Shown: positions 1 through 4,749 of the stretch, in pieces | Layout of the letters: every line of letters starts with the position of its first letter | How positions within the stretch are numbered: position 1 is the first letter of the stretch | Origin: Chthoniobacterales bacterium | Lineage (GTDB): Bacteria > Verrucomicrobiota > Verrucomicrobiia > Chthoniobacterales > UBA10450 | Length of the DNA stretch: 5,108 nucleotides | Direction: 5' to 3' | NCBI GenBank assembly: GCA_013695905.1 | Contig: JACCZQ010000036.1 | Coordinates: 1-5,108 of the forward strand | Position numbers and translations under genes: made by a program | Notes under the pieces: model-generated | What the model saw: the letters and a program-made list of their open reading frames with translations, nothing else | Database searches by the model: none | What the model was told of the DNA's origin: nothing

Positions 1-24
1 GAGCGGCTCCGCGCGTAGCCGCTC
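1..24. repeat. Perfect 8-bp inverted repeat (hairpin) at the window edge
   Basis: GAGCGGCT at 1-8 is exactly complementary to AGCCGCTC at 17-24, with an 8-base GC-rich loop. It lies 32 bases before the first gene. No T-run follows on the plus strand, so it is not a textbook intrinsic terminator. The left arm starts at base 1, so the stem could be longer outside the window. It may end an upstream transcript or form a leader structure of the 104-aa gene. Confidence 0.5.
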
Positions 25-56
25 GACAGCGGGCGCATCCTGCGGACAGTCTCGCC

Positions 57-371
57 ATGGCTCGTGAGATCAAGCTAAGCGGTTCCGAGATTGCGCTGTT
101 GAAAACGATCGGCCTGGGCGGCACGCAGGTCGCCGGCCGGATGTTGATCGATCGCGCGGAAGACATGGTGGCGGCGGAGTTTCTCGACACGCTGACGGGA
201 TTGATCGACCAGGGCTACGTGCTCTCGAACAAGGTAAACCTGCGGCTGATCGGGGATGTGGAGCGCGCCTTCCTGCGGGTGAATCCTGCCTTCTCGCGCG
301 ATCTGCGCGACGCGGTGAATCCGGAACGGAAACGGGCGGCACAACGCGGGCCACGCGTTCGACGCAGCTAA
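57..371 (+). CDS. Small protein of unknown function, possibly winged-helix-like, cotranscribed with lnt
   Basis: I do not recognise the family. The 104-aa product has no signal peptide or membrane segment and is probably cytoplasmic. The pattern suggests a small helical domain: a helix around residues 8-18, a Gly-rich turn (GLGGT, 19-23), a helix around 37-51 ending in DQGYVLSNK, then a further helix or strand around 58-85. The first part resembles a winged-helix arrangement, but no DNA-binding motif is certain. The last 20 residues are strongly basic and probably disordered (several Arg/Lys from about residue 89). ATG at 57 is the first plausible start and has no clear Shine-Dalgarno sequence. 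The TAA stop at 369-371 lies 19 bp before the preferred lnt start, so the two are probably one transcription unit. Real coding is supported by the smooth amino-acid composition and by this tight spacing; the function is open. Confidence 0.75.
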   Translation: MAREIKLSGSEIALLKTIGLGGTQVAGRMLIDRAEDMVAAEFLDTLTGLIDQGYVLSNKVNLRLIGDVERAFLRVNPAFSRDLRDAVNPERKRAAQRGPRVRRS

Positions 372-381
372 GCTTCCGGTG

Positions 382-387
382 AAGGAG
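382..387 (+). promoter_or_regulatory. Shine-Dalgarno sequence for lnt
   Basis: AAGGAG at 382-387 is the best ribosome binding site seen in the window. It is followed by three bases and ATG at 391. The spacing is short, but it favours ATG 391 over the in-frame GTG at 379, which has no such site upstream. Confidence 0.5.
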
Positions 388-390
388 TGG

Positions 391-2145
391 ATGAAAGTGC
401 TGCGGTTCTGGCCGTGGCTGGCGGCGATTAGCACCGGGTTGATGTCCACGGCGTGCTTCGCGCCCTTCAATCTGTGGTGGCTCTGCTGGGTGGCGCTGAC
501 CCCGTTGCTCACGGCGGTGTGGTTCTCCGGTGCAGACTGGAAGCGCCGCTGGCAGCGTGACCTGCTGCTCGGTTATGTCGCGGGGCTGACGTTTTTCTGG
601 TCGGTGTTTTCGTGGCTCACGACGGTGACGGTGCCCGGCTGGATTCTGGTCGGGCTCTACATGGGGGTTTACTTCGCGATGTGGACCTGGTTCTGCGGAT
701 TGCTGCGGCCGCGGCCACGCGCGGCGGTGGAGCCGGTGGTCGAGAAAGAGCCGGAGGGGCTGGATGCGGTGACGCGCCGGCTCATCGAGAAGCGCGGGGC
801 GTCACTTTCCGAGGAAACCCGGCGGCGCCTGGTGCGGGACATGGAGGAGCAGGTGCGGTTCGGCGCGCCGGCGGTGGATCCGGCGCTGCGGAATTCGCCA
901 TGGCTCAGCAACGTGCGCAATGTGGTGCTGGCGTTCTTCATCGCCTGCGCGTGGGTGACGGTGGAGCTGCTCCGCGCGAACGTCTTCTCCGGCTGGGGCT
1001 GGAACATGCTCGGGAGCGCGCTCCATGCGCAGTGGGCGCTGATTCAAATCGTCGAGTACACCGGCGTGGCCGGGCTCTCCTTTGTCGCCGCGTTCGTCAA
1101 TGTGATCCTGGTGGTGACGGTGCGCCGGTTGATGCTCGAGATGCAGGTGAAGCCGGTCAAGCCGCACTTCGATTTCGTGTTCGGCATGCTGCTGGTGATG
1201 GGACTGGTCGCCTATGGCATCCGCGCGGTGCAGAAGACGGAGGCGACGCGGACGCTGCGCGTTTCTGCCGTGCAGCCGAACATTCCGCGCGAGCAAAAGT
1301 TCAATCAGGAATTCGCGGCGCTGACGTTTGGGCAGTTCACGCGCCTGAGTCAGATCGGGTTGCAATCGGATCCCGATCTGCTGCTCTGGCCGGAGAGCTC
1401 GCTACCGGATGTGGTGCTGCCGGAGACCGACAGCTACCGGTTTGTGATGGATTTTGCGCGCGCGACCAAGGTCGATCTGCTGCTCGGGATTATCGACCAG
1501 GACGAGCGAGCGGCGTATAACGCGGCGCTCCTGGTGACGGAAGGCGGGGCGCGGACGCAGGGTTACCGGAAACTGCACCTGGTGCCGTTCGGCGAGTATG
1601 TGCCGGGGCGGCATACGCTGCCGGGGCTGGCGCGGATCGTGGGTGATCAGGTGCCGGAGGATTTCGGGTTTGGACAGGAGCACACGGTGTTCCGGATGAG
1701 CAAACATGATGTGCAGCTGGCGCCGTTGATTTGCTTTGAAGACACCATCGGTGAGCTGACGCGGCACTTCGTGCGCGGCGGTGCGAATCTGCTCGCGAAT
1801 GTGACGAATGACGGCTGGTTCAAGGAATCCGCCGGGTCGCAGCAGCATCTGGCGAACGCGGTCTTTCGGTGCGTGGAGACGCGGCGACCGATGGTGCGTT
1901 CGGCCAATACGGGCGTGACCTGCTTTATCAATCGCTACGGCCGGATCACGCAGGTGCTGCTGGATGAGAACGGCAGCCAGTTTACCGAGGGCGTGCTGAG
2001 CGGGCACGTGGCGGTGCCGCTGACGCGCTCACAAACGTTTTATGTGCAACACGGCGAGATTTTCGCGCAGGCGAGCGCGGGGGTGACGGCGGTGGCGGTG
2101 CTGTTTCTGGCCGTTGGTCTCGTTAGGCGGCGGCGCGCAGAGTAG
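391..2145 (+). CDS. lnt: Apolipoprotein N-acyltransferase with an extra charged insertion
   Basis: Lnt catalyses the last step of lipoprotein maturation. It moves an acyl chain from a phospholipid to the N-terminal diacylglyceryl-cysteine of apolipoproteins, in the inner membrane with its active site facing the periplasm. With ATG 391 the protein has 584 residues. Membrane segments are visible near 3-23, 29-45, 57-76, 81-105, 175-194, 215-244 and 261-280. A carbon-nitrogen hydrolase (nitrilase-fold) domain follows at about 287-540, then a last membrane helix at about 560-578. The catalytic triad is recognisable: Glu335 in LLWPESS, Lys394 in GYRKLH and Cys448 in ICFED, with spacing close to Glu267-Lys335-Cys387 of E. 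coli. Glu402 in PFGEYVP is also conserved. Residues about 106-174 form a long charged insertion between the fourth and fifth helices, which makes the protein longer than the usual 500-540 residues. GTG at 379 would add four residues. The protein appears intact. Confidence 0.96.
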   Translation: MKVLRFWPWLAAISTGLMSTACFAPFNLWWLCWVALTPLLTAVWFSGADWKRRWQRDLLLGYVAGLTFFWSVFSWLTTVTVPGWILVGLYMGVYFAMWTWFCGLLRPRPRAAVEPVVEKEPEGLDAVTRRLIEKRGASLSEETRRRLVRDMEEQVRFGAPAVDPALRNSPWLSNVRNVVLAFFIACAWVTVELLRANVFSGWGWNMLGSALHAQWALIQIVEYTGVAGLSFVAAFVNVILVVTVRRLMLEMQVKPVKPHFDFVFGMLLVMGLVAYGIRAVQKTEATRTLRVSAVQPNIPREQKFNQEFAALTFGQFTRLSQIGLQSDPDLLLWPESSLPDVVLPETDSYRFVMDFARATKVDLLLGIIDQDERAAYNAALLVTEGGARTQGYRKLHLVPFGEYVPGRHTLPGLARIVGDQVPEDFGFGQEHTVFRMSKHDVQLAPLICFEDTIGELTRHFVRGGANLLANVTNDGWFKESAGSQQHLANAVFRCVETRRPMVRSANTGVTCFINRYGRITQVLLDENGSQFTEGVLSGHVAVPLTRSQTFYVQHGEIFAQASAGVTAVAVLFLAVGLVRRRRAE

Positions 2146-2331
2146 CGCTGCTGCTGGTCTCTGGCGTGGCCAGGCAGCGCCGGGAAGTGGACGGCAGTAC
2201 CAGACGGCGAAAGCGATGGTCTTGAAGACTGATTCGGTGCCGCGCACCGCTGATCGTCCGGCGGAACATTTGATCGCGGTGGTGTTCGGAGGGCCGAGTT
2301 TCCTGGAGGTGGCGTTGGCCCGCTTCAAGCT

Positions 2332-2371
2332 GGTGAGAATGGGACCGGTTGCTCGGCGATTTATTCTCACC
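2332..2371. repeat. 9-bp inverted repeat, long hairpin
   Basis: GGTGAGAAT at 2332-2340 is exactly complementary to ATTCTCACC at 2363-2371, across a 22-base loop that could itself form a short CCG/CGG stem. One wobble and one more pair can extend the stem outward. No T-run follows on either strand. It may be a 3'-end structure for lnt or the STAS gene, or part of an unrecognised RNA. Confidence 0.5.
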
Positions 2372-2410
2372 GGATCTATGGCGAAAAGATCGGTCACGAA
2401 ATGAGCGCCT

Positions 2411-2437
2411 GGCGCGGCCCGGCGCCCGCGCCTGTTT
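2411..2437. terminator. Possible terminator between convergent genes
   Basis: GGCGCGG (2411-2417) and CCGCGCC (2426-2432) form a perfect 7-bp GC stem with an 8-base loop. TGTTT follows on the plus strand, which is only a weak U-tract. The hairpin lies 13-20 bases past the STAS stop codon on the minus strand and about 265 bases past the lnt stop on the plus strand, so it could serve either direction. An alternative shorter pairing of GGCGC with GCGCC exists in the same stretch. Confidence 0.4.
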
Positions 2438-2449
2438 AAGGAAGCCCGC

Positions 2450-2770
2450 TCAGCGCGCGGCGAGCGCCGCGGCCACATCCGGGAAGAGCTTGAAGTATTG
2501 ATCGAGCTTCGCGCTTTCCAGGATGATGCGCACGCCTTCCTGCGCGCCCGCGAGCATGAAGCGGCCGCCCTGGTGTTCCAGGCTTTGCATGGCGAGGATC
2601 AGCACCGCGAGGCCGGAGCTGTCCACATACGGGACGCGCGAAAGGTCCACCACCAGACGCTTCGGTTTCTGATCGATGATCTCCAGGAGCGACGCGCGGA
2701 GCTCCGGCGAGACGTGAAGATCAATGGCGCCTTCGGGTGCGAAGACGTTCTGCGGCTTGGTTTTTGGCAT
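2450..2770 (-). CDS. STAS-domain protein (anti-sigma-factor antagonist type)
   Basis: This 106-aa protein is a single STAS domain, the fold of SpoIIAA and RsbV. These proteins bind anti-sigma or switch kinases and are turned off by phosphorylation of a Ser. The signature is clear: a strand RLVVDLSRVPYVD (about 38-50), then DSSGL at 50-54 before a helix. By comparison with SpoIIAA Ser58 and RsbV Ser56, Ser51 is the expected phosphorylation site. Gly-Gly and a strand with ML follow near 68-73, then a helix near 77-85 and the usual C-terminal IL-x(4)-LD-x-YF pattern. The first 12 residues are a non-conserved tail. ATG at 2770 has no Shine-Dalgarno sequence. No GAF/PP2C phosphatase, HATPase kinase or sigma factor lies nearby, so the partner is unknown. 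The gene is 71 bp downstream of Sir2 on the same strand; co-transcription is possible but not shown. A role outside sigma control, such as surface or motility signalling, is equally possible. Confidence 0.9.
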   Translation of the reverse strand: MPKTKPQNVFAPEGAIDLHVSPELRASLLEIIDQKPKRLVVDLSRVPYVDSSGLAVLILAMQSLEHQGGRFMLAGAQEGVRIILESAKLDQYFKLFPDVAAALAAR

Positions 2771-2841
2771 GTGGCGTAGTGACTAGACGACATCATGCGC
2801 ATGGCCGCGACAGCGGTCAATGCGATCGTAGGGACGAATGA

Positions 2842-3684
2842 TCATCGCAACGCCCCCTGCACCGCGGCCGGAAAAATCTCACCGACTTCGCCCTCGATCC
2901 GCATCGAAACAGCCGTTTCGTCATCGTGCCCGGTCGCACCGCGGTTGATGATGATGTAAGGCGCGCCGCGAGCTGCGGCGAGGAGCGGGAAGGAAGCTGC
3001 GGGATAAACGGACAAGGTGGAGCCGAGCGCGATGACCAGGTCAGCTGCCCTGGCGGCACGGGTGGCGCGGTCGAGTTCCTTCGGATCGAGATTTTGGCCG
3101 AAGCTGATGGTGGCTGGTTTCAGGAAACCGCCGCAGTCGCAGAGGGGCGGTCGCCGATGGACCCGGAAAAACTCGAAGTGCGGCTCGGGATCACCGCGCC
3201 AGCGACAGGTCTGGCACTCGACGAGGGCATTTGTGCCGTGGAGCTCCACCAGCAGCTCGCGGCTGGTGCCGGCGAGGGTGTGGAGGCCGTCGATGTTCTG
3301 AGTGATGACGGCGTGGAGCTTTCCGGCGTGCTCCAGCTGCACAATCGCGTGGTGGATGGCATTCGGCTGCGCATCGCGGAAGGCATCGTGTCCTTCAAGT
3401 TTGTAATCCCAATGCTCGATCCGCGCCGCTTCCGAGCTCATGAAGTCCTGGTAATAGACGGGCTGCCGCCGCGTCCAGACGCCCCCCGGTCCGCGGAAAT
3501 CGGGAATGCCACTGCCGGTGGAGATGCCGGCGCCAGTGAAGAGCAACGCCATTTGCGAGGTGCGGAGAAGCTGCGCAAGTTTCTGCACCTGCTGGCTTTG
3601 GGAGAGTTTTTCCGGCGCTTGCGGAGCTGCTGTTTTGCGCCTGCTTAATTCTTGTGGCAGCGGATCACCGGTTCCGTCAGGCAT
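2842..3684 (-). CDS. Sir2-family NAD-dependent protein deacylase (sirtuin)
   Basis: Sirtuins remove acyl groups from protein lysines using NAD+, giving nicotinamide and O-acyl-ADP-ribose; the enzyme is cytoplasmic. The 280-aa protein shows the full set of motifs. These are the NAD-binding GAGISTGSGIPDFRG (51-65) followed by PGGVWT, TQNIDGLH (128-135) and ELHGT with the catalytic base His149. A zinc-binding set follows, Cys157-x2-Cys160 and Cys182-x-Cys184. Then come KPATISFGQ (189-197), GSTLSVYPAA (221-230) and IINRG (245-249). The GIPDFRGPxGVWT wording resembles the class IV (SIRT6/7-like) pattern more than the SIRT5-like class, so desuccinylase-type specificity is not indicated. The last zinc pair is C-x-C, one residue shorter than the common C-x2-C. 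Residues 1-32 are a poorly ordered Pro/Gln-rich extension. A GTG at 3588 (residue 33) would give a more typical 248-aa protein. I prefer ATG 3684 because a consensus -10 box sits just before it. Bacterial members are often called CobB or NpdA. Confidence 0.95.
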   Translation of the reverse strand: MPDGTGDPLPQELSRRKTAAPQAPEKLSQSQQVQKLAQLLRTSQMALLFTGAGISTGSGIPDFRGPGGVWTRRQPVYYQDFMSSEAARIEHWDYKLEGHDAFRDAQPNAIHHAIVQLEHAGKLHAVITQNIDGLHTLAGTSRELLVELHGTNALVECQTCRWRGDPEPHFEFFRVHRRPPLCDCGGFLKPATISFGQNLDPKELDRATRAARAADLVIALGSTLSVYPAASFPLLAAARGAPYIIINRGATGHDDETAVSMRIEGEVGEIFPAAVQGALR

Positions 3685-3691
3685 CGGGCGT

Positions 3692-3719
3692 ATTATACGC
3701 GCGACCCTGTGGTTATCAC
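3692..3719 (-). promoter_or_regulatory. Promoter of the Sir2 gene, probably giving a leaderless mRNA
   Basis: On the minus strand a perfect TATAAT (-10) occupies 3697-3692. GTGATA, a 4-of-6 match to the -35 consensus, occupies 3719-3714 with a 16-bp spacer. Seven bases separate the -10 box from the ATG at 3684. Transcription would therefore start at or next to the first base of the start codon. No Shine-Dalgarno sequence is present, consistent with leaderless translation. Confidence 0.6.
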
Positions 3720-3832
3720 GAGGGAGGATTCGCGCCGCTCGTGTGGGAGAAGCCGCAGCGACTGCGATCGCGAAAAAGAAATGCGCGGAGCAAGGAAACC
3801 TGGGCTCCCGCTCCACGCCCGTCTCTCCAGAC

Positions 3833-4007
3833 TTATTTCGTAGGTGCAGGAACAGGGATGACGAGCTTGCCATCCTTCTCCGCGACGAAGATCTGGCTCG
3901 TGCTCGACGAGGTGCGGTCTCCGCTTTTTTCTTCGATGGTGAGCTAACACAAGCTAATTCACTGCACCGCAGATAGTTACTGCGGACACGTGGAATTTGC
4001 TGCTCAT
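3833..4007 (-). pseudogene. Possible broken small ORF between ferredoxin and Sir2 genes
   Basis: Two pieces on the minus strand look protein-like but are not in one frame. The first begins with ATG at 4007, 12 bases after the ferredoxin stop. It gives a 17-residue, signal-peptide-like start (MSSKFHV... ending in VN) and stops at TAG 3956-3954. The same frame then reads LVLAH. The second piece, in another frame at 3943-3833, reads 36 residues beginning LTIEEKSGD and ending VIPVPAPTK before TAA. It has no ATG, GTG or TTG and is preceded by TAG. Together they resemble a short exported protein broken by a nonsense codon and a frameshift. I do not recognise a family, and chance cannot be excluded in GC-rich DNA. 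The rest of 3700-4019 shows only a small hairpin at 3967-3985. Confidence 0.25.
3967..3985. repeat. Small 6-bp inverted repeat
   Basis: CCGCAG at 3967-3972 pairs exactly with CTGCGG at 3980-3985 over a 7-base AT-rich loop. It lies about 35 bases past the ferredoxin stop on the minus strand. There is no T-run after it, so termination is only a guess. Nearby, AGCTAA occurs twice, at 3942-3947 and 3952-3957, exactly 10 bp apart. Confidence 0.35.
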
Positions 4008-4019
4008 TCTGCGAGCGGG

Positions 4020-4352
4020 CTAACCTCTCGCGAGATCGCCTGCTGTGAGCACCAGCCGCTCGACACGCGTCCCATTCGCAAGAGCTTCGACGATTTCCGG
4101 CACGTCCTCCACCGTGACCCGTCCGTAAAAGAAATGATCCGGCTCCACGAGAATGGTAACGCCGGAGGAACATTGGTCGAGGCAGCTCGATTGGCACGCC
4201 CGTGCGCCGAGCGTCGCCAGGCCCCGCGCTTTCAGTTGATCCTTCAGCAGGCGCTGCACCTCCACCGCGCCACGCGTAGCGCAAGAGCGTTTCGGGTGAT
4301 CCTCCGCACGTTGGTTCGTGCAAACAAACAGGTAGCGCTGGCGCTGCGGCAT
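4020..4352 (-). CDS. Thioredoxin-like [2Fe-2S] ferredoxin
   Basis: The 110-aa product matches the small (2Fe-2S) ferredoxins of the thioredoxin-like fold, the same fold as the NuoE/HoxE cluster domain. These carry one [2Fe-2S] cluster and probably pass electrons in the cytoplasm; the partner is not known. The start is typical: a strand with YLFVCTN (7-13) holding Cys11, then Cys24 after 12 residues. A helix with GAVEVQRLLKDQLKARG (28-44) follows. Cys57-x3-Cys61 (SCLDQC) comes before the strand GVTILVEPD and FFYGRVT (74-80). Then comes the conserved DVPEIVEALANG helix (83-94). The four ligands are most likely Cys11, Cys24, Cys57 and Cys61; Cys53 is extra. ATG 4352 is chosen because homology begins at once after it. 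The frame stays open upstream, but that part has no protein character. There is no Shine-Dalgarno sequence. The gene is divergent from the small membrane protein at 4567 and starts the minus-strand group with Sir2 and STAS. Confidence 0.93.
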   Translation of the reverse strand: MPQRQRYLFVCTNQRAEDHPKRSCATRGAVEVQRLLKDQLKARGLATLGARACQSSCLDQCSSGVTILVEPDHFFYGRVTVEDVPEIVEALANGTRVERLVLTAGDLARG

Positions 4353-4566
4353 GATGGGCGTTTTTAGAACAGCGTCTTCACTCCGCGAAAGACCGGCCCG
4401 CTCCGGCTGGTGTTTCGTGGCACGCCGCAGTGAAGCGCGTGCGCGACAGCTGCGCAAGCCACGCGGCCCATCCCCCGCGCCGGCTTCTGCTTGCGAACAG
4501 CTGCCACTCACCGGTAAGCTCGCTGGCGTGCGCTCCCGCGGTAAGCGGCCGCTCGCGAACTCTCCT
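4353..4566. promoter_or_regulatory. Divergent intergenic region, likely holding promoters for both sides
   Basis: These 214 bases separate the ferredoxin gene (minus) from the small membrane-protein gene (plus), so both upstream regions should lie here. I find no strong -35/-10 pair. Before the ferredoxin, TCTAAA ending 10 bases from the ATG is a weak -10 candidate without a good -35. CGGTAAGC occurs twice, at 4512-4519 and 4539-4546, in the same orientation, and the second copy runs into the palindrome AGCGGCCGCT (4544-4553). These could be regulator sites, but nothing identifies a protein for them. Confidence 0.35.
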
Positions 4567-4716
4567 ATGCCGAAATCGACGCTGTTAATCCTGGGCGCGG
4601 CCGGCAATCTCCTGATCGCGTTTCTCGCGTTCCGCACCGGCCGCATCTTTATCGCGGTGGTGCTGGTGGCGGCGGCCTTCTGTTTTCTGGCAGCCGCTCT
4701 CGGCGGCAGGCGTTGA
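4567..4716 (+). CDS. Small two-helix membrane protein of unknown function
   Basis: The 49-aa product is almost all membrane. A first hydrophobic segment runs from about residue 5 to 22 (LLILGAAGNLLIAFLAF). A short loop RTGR follows, then a second segment at about 28-45 rich in Val, Ala and Leu, ending in GGRR. The Lys at position 3 and the basic loop and tail suggest a hairpin in the inner membrane, with the loop and ends on sides set by the positive charges. The open frame extends upstream to 4351, but that part is Arg/Pro-rich and unlike protein, so I take ATG 4567 as the start; no clear Shine-Dalgarno sequence precedes it. The stop is 33 bp before the glycosyltransferase-like gene on the same strand, so they are probably co-transcribed. 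I do not recognise a family. It could be a small helper of the next gene's product or an unrelated membrane peptide. Confidence 0.6.
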   Translation: MPKSTLLILGAAGNLLIAFLAFRTGRIFIAVVLVAAAFCFLAAALGGRR

Positions 4717-4749
4717 GCAGGTGCAGCCCTCCGCTTTTCCCCGTTTGCC

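Larger units (their letters stand above)
2146..2449. other. Convergent intergenic region with two hairpins and no certain gene
   Basis: This 304-bp gap separates the 3' ends of lnt (plus) and the STAS gene (minus), so promoters or riboswitches for these genes are not expected here. It contains a 9-bp inverted repeat (2332-2371) and a GC-rich hairpin (2411-2432). Both strands have open frames, but none has a ribosome binding site or a recognisable protein. The best candidate is an ATG-started plus-strand frame of 62 codons at 2216-2404. A small RNA or long 3' UTR is equally possible. Confidence 0.5.

Noticed and set aside
612..1520. 302-codon plus-strand ORF inside lnt
   Set aside because: Ala/Gly/Arg-rich shadow in another frame of lnt, which has its catalytic residues and membrane helices in the chosen frame.
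2926..3648. 240-codon plus-strand ORF
   Set aside because: It is the antisense of the Sir2 gene, which has a full set of conserved motifs. The plus-strand reading shows no family.
3925..3931. Programmed -1 frameshift at the A AAA AAG run (minus strand)
   Set aside because: A -1 slip from the GTG-started frame at 3950 leads into the Arg/Ser-rich Sir2-frame extension, not into the protein-like 36-residue tail, so the slip would not make a sensible product.
3942..3957. AGCTAA direct repeat with 10-bp spacing as an operator
   Set aside because: Two 6-bp copies are too short to be convincing, and they lie inside the suspected broken ORF, far from a clear promoter.
3685..4323. Upstream extension of the Sir2 reading frame to a 493-aa protein
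   Set aside because: The frame is open only because the DNA is GC-rich. The extra part is Arg/Ser-rich low-complexity, runs across the ferredoxin gene in another frame, and a promoter sits right before ATG 3684.
4430..4465. GC-rich partial dyad (CGCGTG and CACGCG) in the divergent gap as an RNA gene or CRISPR-like repeat
   Set aside because: Single copy, short arms, no tRNA or other RNA landmark; such pairings are expected by chance at this GC content.
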